Shown piece after piece: positions 48,521 through 59,865 of a stretch of DNA of 64,000 bases (position 1 is the first letter of the stretch; each line of letters starts with the position of its first letter). The stretch is from Homarus americanus (taxonomy: Eukaryota; Arthropoda; Malacostraca; Decapoda; Nephropidae), in contig NW_024744357.1 of NCBI RefSeq assembly GCF_018991925.1, positions 5,930,897 to 5,994,896 on the forward strand. The letters are read 5' to 3'. The translations under genes were made by a program, and so were the position numbers. The notes beneath the pieces were generated by a model. That model was not told where the DNA came from. It was given only the letters and a program-made list of their open reading frames with translations, and did no database searches.

Positions 48521-49125
48521 TTTTGGGTCAGATTTTCCTCCTTACAGACAGGCATGGGGCTGGGGCTAGTTTATTGGGTATCCTCTTGTATTCTGTGCTT
48601 TGTGAAGCACTAAAGTATTACAGCGACCATTGGGGAAGCTTATTGAGTTATGCCTAAGGGGGCCATTGATTGTGTTAGTAAACTACAAGCATAAGTGTAC
48701 AGCTGCAGAAAGTGTGGTAGGTTCCTAACTATGTAGTGTCGGGTTTGTCTGTGGGAGGAGGGAAATACTGTATTGGTGATGGAGGGACGGCTATGTGATG
48801 GTGGCTGCTGGAGACGGGTGAAGGAAGGGGGGGGGGAATGTTTCAGGATATGTCATGGTGAGGGAGGTCGGGGCAGTGTGTGTGTGGGGGGGGGCAGGGC
48901 AGGTAAAGAGAGCCGTGGTGTCTTGTTTGTGTCTTTCAATTTGAACCGTTCATATTGCAGAGATTTACACGGTGTTATCGTCTTTTCTTTTGGTGAATTT
49001 AAGCTAATGCTTGATGTATTTGGCTCTAACAGTGACTAATGACCTCACCTCTTCACGGAAACTAGTGTTGTGGAGTTGAATGTACTGTACTGGATGGGTA
49101 ACTAGGCTCATTTATTCATGTGAAT
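48521..49125. other. Spacer downstream of the lectin gene
   Basis: Contains the probable lectin 3' UTR on the minus strand. An AATAAA word lies about 11-16 nt after the stop codon (TTTATT at 49111-49116 on the plus strand), perhaps too close to be the used signal. A G-rich patch lies at 48770-48905. No gene seen. Confidence 0.4.
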
Positions 49126-52100
49126 TTACCGGTACTCCTCATATGGTTGCTCCTCGTTTATGCTTAGAGGATGAATGTCAAGATCCAGTAAAGTGCCTTT
49201 AGAGTCGTTAGACACGTAAGAGTGATAGAGGGCGTGACGATATTCACAGAGGGCATGTAGGGGAGTGTCGCAGGGCGCTGCCACCATCGCCAACCCGGCG
49301 CCCTGTGACATCAAACACTGTGGAGATGTCAAGTCACTTTCCTCGTCCTCAACTTCTACACGATTATACTCGCTCAACTGCACCTCCACCGGGGTTCCAG
49401 TAATCCACTCCCACGCGCCAGCCACCTTCCGTCCGCCCAGCCAGTATGAGGGCAGGGGTGCGGCGCTCTGGGCCTGGAGGTGGCTGAGGATCTTGTTATT
49501 AGGTATGGTAGCGAGGTGACCGCCAGCGTCCCTACACAGGTCTCGTGACTCTTCCCAGGAGGCAGAGACGTCGTGCAGGGGGAGGAGGCAGGTGCCACCC
49601 AGCAGTGTGTACCGGGCAGGACAGCCAGACCCCACCAGCTTCACGGCTCCCTCCAGCTGTAACATAAACAACGTCTTACATCGATGTTGACTACTATTGC
49701 CTCTCACCTGGCCATGTTCTCTAGTATTGTCTCTCACCTGGCCATGTTCTCTAGTATTGTCTCTCACCTGGCCATGTTCTCTAGTATTGTCTCTCACCTG
49801 GCCATGTTCTCTAGTATTGCCTCTCACCTGGCCATGTTCTCTAGTATTGCCTCTCACCTGGCCATGTTCTCTAGTATTGTCCCTCACATGCCCCTCCTTA
49901 CCTTGGCCACCCTCCCGCATCCCCCCCCCCCTACCATGGCCACTCTCCCAATGCCCCCTTTACCTTGGCCACCCTCCCACATGGCCCTCACTACTTTGGC
50001 CACCCACATGGACCATTCACCTTGGACAGTCGTTGCTGGAGTTGGTCTGTTACATCCTGGAGCGCCTCAGTGAGCTGGTCGGCGGTGGACTGGGCGGAAG
50101 CGACAGCGGCAGAGGACACACTGGTGACTGCTGCGTCCAGGTAACCAAGGGATGAACGTCTTAGTTTCTCCAGGGTGCGGGTCGACTTGTTCAACGTGTC
50201 CTGTACCGCCCGCCGCACCCCAGACTGTACTGCTTCAACCTCTGACGATATCTGCAACCAGAGAGATAAGAAAGAGATAGAAAGTAGGGAGAAGGGAGAG
50301 AAAGAAAGTGTAGAGAGGGAGAGAGAGACAAAGGAGGGAGAAGGGAGTAAAAACAAGACAAGGGAGAAGAAAAGAAGGGAGAAGAGGGGAGAAAAAGATA
50401 ATATATATTTTATCAATATATTAGTACTTAAAGATTAACCTAACCTAACCTATGACATGTGGACCATTAACAGGGAGTAGGGGTAGATACATCATTCTAC
50501 TTACTGAAGGGTGATGAAGTGAGAGGTAGAGGGGTAGATGATGGAGTAGATATTGGAGGTAGAAATAATAAGAGGGTAGACTTTACCTGCTGGGTGTGCA
50601 TGTGGAGGCTGGTAGAGTAGTAAATCCTGAGGCCTGCCACCTGATCTGAGATGTGTGTCATGTGGTCAATCACTTGGTCTGCCATGGTGGCTATCTGTGG
50701 GCGAGGGACGTCTTATAGTACACCTCACTCATACACCCTACACCCACGTACACTCATACACCCTACACCCACGTACACTCATACACCCTACACCCACGTA
50801 CACTCATACACCCTACACCCACGTACACTCATACACCCAACACCAATTATAGTTACCGCCATAAATCAAAGTGACTTACCGTTTCGTTGAGGAGAGTGAA
50901 GGATGGATCAGTGTACAGGATGGTGGTGCCGTTCTGGGTAGCCTTGTGAGCCTGTTGAGAGTGGGTAGTGAGATCTTTGACCGCTTGGAATAGTTTACAT
51001 TTACTGATGTGTTTGGGCATTAAAACACAGTACAATTGCATCATTTTTAAACTCGTGTTCAATAATATATCGGCGGCTGGTCAGTTGGGAATAATTTACC
51101 CATATGAATATTAGCACCTCTGCTTATTTTCCTGTTGATTAAACAACCTAACCCAACAGCCTAGCCTAACCTAACCCTTACCTTACATAACCCTCCCAGG
51201 TAGCATTATTGTGTTTTAATTATCAGGTGAAATAAGCTGTGGTCTAATATTCATATAATCCATATTTGATGGCTTCTGTAGACGTTTGGCTATATACTGA
51301 ACGTCAAATATAAAACGATAATATTGAATGGTTTTTCAGTTCGCCAGTTACTTTTATCATTATTCACAAGTAAATAAATGTTAACGTCTAAAGTCAAGAT
51401 ATATTTCCCTTCTCTGCAACTTTAACTTTTTATTACTTGTAAATTTATACCAAGCTTTAGTTTTTCACGCTGGCAGACAACTCGTGTTTATGCGATTAAT
51501 GGCTAAGAGTATCTCAGGTTACAACAAAATTGAAACTCTCATTATTTTATGTTTAATATCTATCCATTGGCCCAAATGTTGTAGGTGAAGATAAGGGAAA
51601 GTGAGCTGTGGGGGGGGGATGAGTGGCGGTAGGTGGCAGCACTGGCCTCTTGAACACAACGTAAACAACACCGTGGCGCTGGTGTAAACAGTTCCCACAC
51701 CAACAAGACTCACACACACACACACACCTTAAAAGAGAGGAATGGATACGATACACAGTTCCCATTTTTTTTTTAAATGGGCTCTTGAAAACCGCATTGG
51801 CATAGGGAAAACGGCTTATTCGTACACAATCAAATTACGCTAATAATTTTAAAAACGCCTCTCGTGTTTCTCCCAGACATGTTGTAGGTAAATTAGTATT
51901 AGCTACAGTGAAACCTCTATTTAACGGATTACATCGAAAGGAAAACCCGTAATATCAAGGTGGAACTGATATTTAGGGGAAAGGAAGAAGAGAAATTAAA
52001 GAATATCACTATCAGAAAAGAGGATGTTCTTAAGAGGATAAATAAACTAAAGAAGACAAAATCCCCAGGGCCCGATGAGATTTTCCCTCGAGTCTTGAAA

Positions 52101-55100
52101 GAGTGTAAGGAACAGATTAGCGGACCCCTCGTAAATTTATTTACAAAATCATTAGACACTGGAGTTGTGCCAGACTTGTGGAAACAGGCAAATGTAGTAC
52201 CCATATTAAAAAAGGGAGACAGAGCATCAGCGTCAAATTACCGGCTAATCAGTTTGACGTCAGTAGTGGGGAAATTTCTTGAATCAATTATAGCAGATAG
52301 CATTCGATTGCATCTAGAGAAAAGCAAATTAATCTACGACTCTCAACATATGTTTACAAAGGGAAAATCTTGTCTAACAAATCTGCTGACGTTTTTTAGG
52401 AAAGTCTTCGAGGTAGTAGATAATGACGAAAATTATGATGTTATTTACTTAGACTTTAGCAAAGCATTTGACAGTACCGCATCGGAGGCTTCTGAGGAAA
52501 ATTAAGGCTCATGGTATCGAGGGGAAAGTTTTAAATTGGATAAAATCATGGCTCACCGATAGAACACAGAGGGTCAGCTAAGATGGTGTTAAATCTGAGT
52601 GGGGCCGTGTAACCAGTGGGGTTCCCCAGGGGTCAGTACTAGGCTCACTCTTGTTCATAATCTACATAAACGATCTAGATACTGGGATTAGCAGTGATAT
52701 AAGCAAGTTTGCGGATGACACCAAAATAGGGCGGCAGATTAATTCAGGGCAGGATGCAAATGCACTACAGGAGGATTTAAATAAACTGCAGGGGTGGTCT
52801 GAGAAATGGCAAATGAAATTCAACACCAGCAAGTGCAGCGTACATAATATTGGAAGAACAAATACTGTCAATGTATACAGCCTTAACAACATCAACCTAG
52901 AGAAGTCGACTTGTGAAAGAGACCTAGGGGTACTTGTAAGCCCGGACCTATGGCCTAGAAAACAGTGCGTTAATGTTCGAAATAAGGCAAACAGAGTATT
53001 GGGTTTTATATCTAGAAGTGTAAGTAATAAGAGTGCAGAGGTCTTATTGCAACTATATCTTGCGCTAGTCAGGTCGCACCTCGATTATGCAGTCCGTTCT
53101 GGTGCCCTTATTATAGAATGGATATCAATTCACTAGAGTCTGTGCAGCGAAGAATGACGAAAATTATTCCGGGACTTAGAAACCTTCCATATCAGAGTGC
53201 GGGGAGATATGATAGAAGTATTTAAGTGGGTGAAAGGAATCAATAAAGGGGATATAGATAAAGTTCTTATAATATCCGAGCAGGATAGGACTCGGAGCAA
53301 CGGATTTAAGTTGGATAAGTTTAGGTTTAGGAGGGAAATAGGAAGGAACTGGTTCACAAATAGGGTGGTGGACGAGTGGAACAAGCTTAGCAACTTTGTA
53401 GTACGTGCTGGAACTCTGGAAAGGTTCAAAAGGAGGCTAGATAGATTCATGGATGATAGAGAGTGGTGGTAACTCTCGACAGGAGCTGCCATGCACAGGC
53501 CAACCGGCCTATTGCAGACTCCTTATTTTCTTATGTTCTTATAGGGGTGAAGAGTCCGTTATATTGAGGGACTGTTAGATGTGAAACCCCCATCTAACGG
53601 ATTATAAGAGTATACAGATAAGTCCGTTATTTGGAGGTTTCGCTGTACAGTATGTTATAATTGGCCGGCCAACGTCTGGATTTAATTCCTGTCTGAAGTG
53701 TATACATCCGTGGGGTGGAGGTGTGCGCGGCGTGTCTAATTATTTCCTAAAACTTTGTAACCAAACCTAACCTCACCTCTCCTGGGACGGGATGTGAACG
53801 TGAATCTAAACTAACTTAAGGGAGAGGGAGGAGGAGGAAAGGTGACGCAAGAGGAAGAGGAGGAAAAGAAGACGCAAGAGGAGGGGGAGGAAAAGAAGAG
53901 AGGAGAAAAAGAAGCGAAGAAAAGGGAACAACAGAAAAGGGAAGAGATGGGAAAGGAGGAGAAAAAGAAAGGAAGAGTAAAAGAAGAAAGAGGAGGGAAA
54001 AAGAAAGGAAGAGTAAAAGAAGAAAGAGGAGGGAAAAAGAAAATTAAGCTATCTTCCCCAGTTATGTTTAGGTTAGTTTGTTTTGGTGATCATCAGTAAT
54101 GGTTTAGCTCAACTATAAGGTACACACACAGATTCTTGTAGGCACTGACAATAGATTACAATTATCTAAACACACAAATGGTCTAGGATAGGTTAGGTTG
54201 TATTAGGTTAGATTACAATCGTCTAAACACAGGAGAAACTTACCATGATATAGTATTATATTTCCCAGACGAATTTATATTTTAATCTATATCATGGTAT
54301 TGTATCCTGGGATATTCGGCCTATATATTATATCATATTGATCAAGTACAAACATTTTATTATCCTTTTGGGGAGATGAAATTTTAAGTTCTGATTAAAA
54401 TTGTCAACAGAACCCATTTCATTAGTATTGATTCTCTTGATAAGTTAACCCGGATACACAAGCATTGGTCAATATAGTGGTAGCCTCATCGAAACTCAGT
54501 CTACTCTGAGAAGTTCGTTTGCTTAAATGGATTAGGGCGTGGTTACAGGACAGGAAACAGCGAGTGAGCATTAACGGCACTAAATCCCATTGGAGCAACG
54601 TCACTAGAGGAGTTCCCCAAGGCTCAGTACTTGGACCATTATTATTTATTATACACATAGACGACATAGATATCGGCATAGACAGCAACATAAGTAAATT
54701 TGCTGATGACACTAAAATAAGACGATGCCATAGAGAAATCCGACTGCGAGAGAGTAGGAGTAATGATAAGTAGGAACCTTAAGCCAAGTAAACAATGTGT
54801 ATTTCCTCGAAACAAGGCTAATAAAGCACTTGGGTTCATACAAAGGAGTGTTAGTTACAAGACTAGCGAGGTCATCCTAAAACTATATTTGCTCTTGTGA
54901 GACCTCACGGATTACCAGTTCATTTCTGGTCACCGTACTACAGAATGGATATAGAATCAAAGAATTCAGAGAATGACAAGGCTAATCGGGCATTAGTAAC
55001 CTTGAGTACAGAGACAGGTTAAAGCATCTTAATTTGCACTCTCGAGAGACGTAGAGTGAGGGGCGATATGATAGAGGTGTATAAATGGAAGTCAGGGCTG

Positions 55101-58100
55101 AACAAAGGGGACATTACAAAGGTACTCAAACTATCCAACCAGGAGCGAACTTCGTAACAAAGGTTTTAAATTAGACAAATTTAGATTTAGGCGTGAAATA
55201 GGTAAACACTGGTTTGGTAACAGAGTAGTGGATGAGGAACAAGTTACCAAATATCATCATTAACTCGAATACACTGGATAACTTCAAACATAGGTTGGAT
55301 GCTCATATGAGCAATAGGGGTTGGGTGTAAACAGGACTGCCCAGTATGGGCCAATAGGCCCGCTGCAGTTTCCTCCATTCTTATGTTCTTGTGTTTTACT
55401 GTTTTAATTTGTTTAACCGATTTATTTCTGTTTTAGTGATTTATATAGTTTTACCGTTTCAATTGCTGTACTGTTTTATTTGGTTTTACTGTGTCTTATT
55501 TATTTAATTAATATTTATTTTTTTTTTAGTTTATTAATATTTTATTAATTTTTTTTTTTTTTGCAGGGAGAGAGGCAGAGGACCGGGCCAGGCCGTGTTG
55601 GAGGCATCATCAGTTGTGGTTGCGATGCTTGGTGCTTGTTATCCCCGGTGTAGGAACAACAAATATTTGAAGGTTAGTAAGTCACACGGACAATGATTCA
55701 CTCATGCATGACCCACCGCTGAGGGCAGGCAGCATGCAAGGTTGCTTCTGTTCCTTCATGAAGACCAGATACTGCACCGCATGACTTCGATAACAGACCA
55801 AAGGAATCAAAATATATTAGCCTATTTAACTTTTAATTTAAGTAGAATATATTGTAGGACAGTTTTATTATTAGGTTTAGTTAGTTCGCTTTTTTCTGAA
55901 GTTGATTATAGTTTAGTTGTATGTCCATTAATATTACTGTACATTCTTGACGGCAACGGCGTGGTGGAAAGAGGAGGAGGGAGGGTGAGGGAGGGCCCAG
56001 TTATCACTGCTTTAGAAATATGACGCGACGCTGCAGCACATCCTGACTCACGAGGCCCTCTGACCGCTTGTGTCTACAGTCTAAACGTCTTCATTTAATA
56101 CCAGTAATTGACAGTTAACGGAAAGACTCTGAAATCGGATAGTGTTTTTAGAAGGAGAACGGTCATAGTAACGTAAAAAAGGCGAGGTTTTTTTTTTACT
56201 TCGTGATTCTCAACTCGGGAGCTGAAATAAATTTTTTTTTTAGTGTTTCCACAAAAAAGACTATACATTAAGCATCAGATATTGACAAAAATGAGACCAA
56301 AAATTGTCCGCCAAACTAGCAACAGGGAAGGTCCAAATTTGAGCCAATTATTGATAAAATAGGTAGGATTAACTTATTATTGAGAATGTTAAGAGTTAAG
56401 TAGCATCTCCTGGTGAATATAACCGCCTGGCGTTAACTAAATAAGCTATTAAAAGGGGCGGCCCGTAGTGAAGGAATTATTTATCTAAATCAATATAAAG
56501 ACTTGAGAGTGGAATGACTTTAACTAAAGTAACTTATTCTAGCTGGTCTATGTGTCACTGACGGAGAAATGTGGTATGACGCAGCTGTGCATGAATTAAT
56601 GTCGGTTTTAATTGCATTTTAGTGTTTTATTGGTGTGTTACTGGTGTTTTACTGTTTTATTGGTGTGTTACTGTGTTTTAATGTTCTTTATTTGTTTTAC
56701 TGTTTTATTTGAGTTTTACTGTTTTACTTTTATATATCTGGGAGAAGACACGGGACAGGATGAGGTAAGGAAGGCGTGAGTTAAGGGGCAATACCTTCCT
56801 TCACCCGCCCCTTGTGTTGGCCTGACTGTGTGTGTTGGTCACTGAAGTACGTACTCTATGCCTTATAACACAAACACGCCCTCCTCTCTCTCTCCTGTCA
56901 CTCCATCTATTAGTCTCACACTATCTTTCTATATACATACGTCACAGACACACAGCCTCACCGACACAACACAGAGGTCTGCGGCGGACAGTCTCGTCTG
57001 GGTGAGGTTGTGAAGCTCCTGTAGGTGGTCGAGGCCATTGTTGAGGACGGCGGTGTTGTTGGCCTGGGCGTGGAGGAGCAGGTCGATCTGGGCGGCGGTG
57101 GAGGACGACATGTCATTCAAGGTGTAGTTAGCTGCCTCGAGGACCAGCATGGCTAGTTCCTTGGCATGGCGCTTGGCAGAGGCAGCCAAGGAGTCTTCTA
57201 GACCCCCGAGGCGAGATTCTACTTTCCTGTAGACGTCTTGTGTCTGCGTCCTGACCAAGGTGTCGACGGAGGTGATGGCTGCCAGGAGTCTGTCTTGTAG
57301 GACGCGCTGACGTATGGAGGAGGTGTGCAGAAGAGCCCCCAGGCGCTTGTCCATAGCCAAGTTAGACACTCGGATGCGGTTAAAGACGGCGGCGATGAGG
57401 TGCTTGGTGGCATTAGTGCTGGGGGCCACCAGCTCCTCCAGGCGTGAGAGCGACCTCTGGCAGTCGAGAACCACTTGAGAGTCGCACTCAGGCTGGCTAC
57501 TATTGGCCACCACCTCCTCCACGACGCTCTCAAAATAGCTTTTCATGTCGTTAAGGACGACTTCAGTAACGAGGGTGAGGTTGAGGGCGTAGTCGTGCAT
57601 CATCTGCTTCGTCGCCTCGGTTGTGTTGGTCGTCAGAGTCCCACAGTCACCCGGACGGTCACTGGAGACATCATCTAAACGCTCCTCCACACTCGCCCCG
57701 ATCATGTGTACACTCAGGTTCAGGGACTTGATGTTCTCTGACACCGACTGTATGGAGGTGTTCGCGGCTCCCAGCTTCACTTCCAAGCTATGCTCCACTT
57801 CTTTTATCCTGTTATCAATCTTTGCCTTTATTTCACGTCCCTTCAGATCCACTATATCATACACTCCACCAAGCATGTCTTCCGTGGCCTCTAGCAGTGC
57901 CTCCTGTTTGGTTTCTATCGACCTCAGTTTGGCCTCCAGCTGTGAGTTCTTTTCCTCCTGGCCTTTGAGGAGGTTCGTCAGTAGGTCGAGCTTCAACTCA
58001 AGCTCGTCCACTTTGCTGACCTTGACGATAAGCACGTCTAGTTTCCTGAGGGTGGCCTCCTGCCTGATGAACAAGCTAGGTAAGGGGTCAGACGTGTTCT

Positions 58101-58176
58101 CCGTGATCACCTCTGTCATCACTGGGACACACGCCACCAACACCATCACCCACGACAGACGACCGCGTTCCTTCAT
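49126..58176 (-). CDS. Secreted coiled-coil C-type lectin-domain protein
   Basis: Exons in transcript order: 58176-56962, 50951-50880, 50694-50587, 50251-50021, 49656-49126. Every exon is a whole number of codons, all junctions are phase 0, and the sum is 718 aa plus stop. The start MKERGRLSW leads into a hydrophobic signal peptide (to ~22). Residues ~35-535 are mainly heptad-rich coiled coil with many N-X-S/T sites, [14 protein letters not shown] being a clear early segment. Exon 5 (residues 543-718) is a long-form C-type lectin domain. It has Cys554-Cys565, Cys583-Cys679 and Cys656-Cys671, plus the WEESRDLC and YWLGG signatures. The usual EPN or QPD motif and the WND motif before Cys671 are absent, so calcium-dependent sugar binding is doubtful. 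There is no transmembrane segment. A multimeric extracellular lectin, perhaps for defence or adhesion, is inferred. Intron 1 (about 6 kb) holds transposons and could hide further phase-0 exons. Confidence 0.88.
49697..49890. repeat. 30-bp minisatellite in lectin intron 4
   Basis: About six nearly perfect units of 30 bp, each with TCTCACCTGGCCATGTTCTC and TAGTATTG. The minus-strand frame that runs into exon 5 stays open through the array and reads a ten-residue repeat ([10 protein letters not shown]). The array is intronic in my model, because exon 5 begins at a TTACAG acceptor at 49656. Confidence 0.95.
50257..50410. repeat. Purine-rich simple sequence in lectin intron 3
   Basis: About 150 bp of GAGA/GGAGAA-rich DNA on the plus strand (pyrimidine-rich in the transcript), directly upstream of the exon 4 acceptor. 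It may serve as an extended pyrimidine tract. Confidence 0.7.
50726..50838. repeat. 25-bp minisatellite in lectin intron 2
   Basis: About 4.5 copies of a 25-bp unit containing CACCCACGTACACTCATACA, with period 25 read directly from the sequence. It lies between exons 2 and 3 of the lectin. Confidence 0.95.
50952..51905 (-). other. Lectin intron 1, part adjoining exon 2
   Basis: Mostly AT-rich intron with CCTAACCCAACAGCCTAGCC-type words near 51150 and a CA run near 51710. I see no further exon. Confidence 0.5.
51906..53645. mobile_element. CAGTGAAACC-family MITE split by a LINE
   Basis: The left end CAGTGAAACCTCTATTTAAC follows a TA. The right end, reversed, reads CAGCGAAACCTCCAAATAAC before a TA. 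MITE sequence occupies about 51906-51957 and 53541-53645. LINE copy 2 fills the middle. The right part repeats the terminal motif internally (GTTAGATGTGAAACCCCCATC), like the copy at 38310. It lies in lectin intron 1. Confidence 0.8.
51958..53540 (+). mobile_element. LINE copy 2, 5'-truncated, nested in a MITE
   Basis: It begins within the RT region ([20 protein letters not shown], then [13 protein letters not shown]) and lacks the endonuclease. YLDFSKAFD is followed by a 2-nt deletion relative to copy 1. [13 protein letters not shown] has Ser where copy 1 has Pro. FADDTKI is intact. A ~40-nt deletion near 53197 breaks the C-terminal part. The 3' end is the same GGAGCTGCCATG, GGCCTATTGCAGACTCC and TTCTTATGTTCTTAT tail as copy 1. 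Nucleotide agreement with copy 1 is very high from about 47110/52108 onward. Confidence 0.9.
53820..54050. repeat. Purine-rich low-complexity tract
   Basis: About 230 bp of GAGGAAAAGAAG-type sequence with a duplicated ~39-bp segment (around 53966 and 54005). The 85-codon Glu/Lys frame across it is a composition artefact. Confidence 0.85.
54241..54304. repeat. Short palindrome
   Basis: TACCATGATATAG at the left and CTATATCATGGTA at the right form a perfect 13-bp inverted repeat around an AT-rich loop of about 35 nt. It lies in lectin intron 1, shortly before the LINE at 54.5 kb. Confidence 0.8.
54500..55398 (+). pseudogene. Degraded LINE, second CR1/Jockey-like family
   Basis: Pieces of reverse transcriptase are readable: [19 protein letters not shown], then [14 protein letters not shown] and KFADDTKI (about 54696-54719). 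Further downstream are [15 protein letters not shown] and [17 protein letters not shown]. Many frameshifts and stops follow 54720. The 3' end is CTGCCCAGTATGGGCCAATA, CCCGCTGCAGTTTCCTCC and TTCTTATGTTCTTGTG. It is related to but clearly distinct from the 46-48/52-53 kb family, and it is the source type of the tail nested at 1091-1151. Confidence 0.85.
55399..56961. other. Lectin intron 1, part adjoining exon 1, with an orphan exon-like segment
   Basis: AT-rich intron with T homopolymers. On the plus strand, 55567-55672 has the form of an exon: a long T tract ending GCAG, a 106-nt frame without stops ([10 protein letters not shown] onward) and a donor-like AAG/GTTAGT. I found no partner exons, so it is reported only as a candidate antisense exon. 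Confidence 0.3.
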
Positions 58177-58379
58177 CCTGCCTTAACACTTTTACTCAAC
58201 TGTTTGCTCACACTACACCGCTATCTCGAGAACCAGGACATTCCATTATGAAATCAATACATCTGTGAGAAGCAGCGGACGCCCTGTAGCACATCCAGAA
58301 AGACATCTCGCGGCACCTGATGACTGTTGTACACATAAGGACCAGTGTTTGGTGAGGCGTGAACCACTACCCAGCAGGA

Positions 58380-58422
58380 GAGAGACTGGCGGGGGCAGGG
58401 TGCGAGGGGCCTCATATATTTG
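58380..58422 (-). promoter_or_regulatory. Possible lectin core promoter
   Basis: On the minus strand AAATATATGAGG (about 58411-58422) is TATA-like. It is followed roughly 25 nt later by CGCCAGTCTC, close to the arthropod initiator TCAGT. This would place the transcript start near 58388 and give a leader of about 210 nt before the ATG at 58176. The leader would contain upstream ATGs, unless the TTCTCACAG at about 58268 acts as an acceptor. Confidence 0.3.
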
Positions 58423-58806
58423 TTTACATGATGAAAGCTCGTACAGGAGGGGTCGGTCTATACCCTCAGGTGCCCAAACAACGCCAGCACCCAGTTGTAT
58501 CAAACGGGGTCACTCACTGCCCATGGTGGCGGGGTGTTCCACATCTTCACTACTCTACCCTATTTTCTTGATGATTATTTGGTAGTTATTATGTCAACAC
58601 TCGTTAATGGTTGGTTATTATGTCGATGCAATAAGACTCAAGGGTCCGTGGTGTGAGTTGAGCAGTTCTTACGTTATTGGAACCTGGAACAGTCAGTCAC
58701 CTCCCGGCTTAGTACTTGTAAACTAAAGGTATAATTTACCCCCAGGGAACTCTCTTAAAACTCACTATATAACAAGTATTTATAAGGCTCATTGTAGCAT
58801 AAACTA
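58423..58806. other. Spacer upstream of the lectin gene
   Basis: No gene seen. TGGTTATTATGTC-type words repeat near 58576 and 58609. Confidence 0.4.
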
Positions 58807-59362
58807 AGCCCTTGATGATGATTTAACCCTTTGACGACGATGATTTAACCCTTTGACGACGATGATTTAACCCTTTGACCACGATGATTTAACCCTTTGA
58901 CCACGATGATTTAACCCTTTGACGACGATGATTTAACCTTTGACGACGATGATTTAACCCTTTGACGACGATGATTTAACCCTTTGACCGATGATTTAAC
59001 CTTTGACGACGATGATTTAACCCTTTGACGACGATGATTTAACCCGGCGACGATGATTTAACCGCTGACGACTATGGTTTAACCCTTTGACCACGATAGT
59101 TTAACCCTTTGACGACGATGATTTAACCTTGACCACGATGATTTAACCCTTTGACCACGATGATTTACCCTTTGACCACGATGATTTACCCTTTGACGAT
59201 GATTTAACCGACCACGATGATTAACCGCTGACAACGATGATTTAACCCTTTGACCACGATGATTTAACTTTGACCACGATGATTTAACCCTTTGACCACG
59301 ATGATTTAACCCTTTGACCACGATGATTTAACCCGACACGATGATTTAACCCTTTGACGTGA
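58807..59362. repeat. 22-bp minisatellite (GATGATTTAACCCTTTGAC)
   Basis: About 25 head-to-tail units of 21-22 bp with core GATGATTTAACCCTTTGAC followed by GAC or CAC. Many units differ by single-base loss in the CCC or TTT runs, and a few have lost larger pieces. Confidence 0.95.
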
Positions 59363-59720
59363 TAACTTAGGAACCGTAGCAAATGATTCTATTATCATTG
59401 GCTGTTATACCAAGGAGACACTGCGTTTCTGACAGCTACCAAACAGGGAGGTACTGGGAAGATATTGGAGCATAATGTGTTGTCTAATGGTAGACCCTGC
59501 TGCCATATGTGACCAAGTCCCAGGTTGATGATCTGACTTTCTGCCTCATTTACACACAATTGCAGGGTCTCAATTGTTTCTCATACTATTGACAACACAA
59601 CATACAGTATATATATTGTTTCTCACTATTGATCGCTTTTTTTTTCTTTTTGGTTCTTCATTATTATAATTATTTTATTATATTTTTATTTCATATTTTA
59701 TTTGATGTTTTTTTTCTAAC

Positions 59721-59721
<1 letters not shown>

Positions 59722-59804
<83 letters not shown>
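59722..59804. repeat. (ATT)n microsatellite
   Basis: About 27 uninterrupted ATT units between a T-rich stretch and CCCCCAGGCCCC. It gives a poly-leucine frame on the plus strand. Confidence 0.98.
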
Positions 59805-59805
<1 letters not shown>

Positions 59806-59865
59806 CCCCAGGCCCCGATGTGGGTCATTGACCTGTTGCCGGGTGGGCTAATCCCCGTGAAAAAA

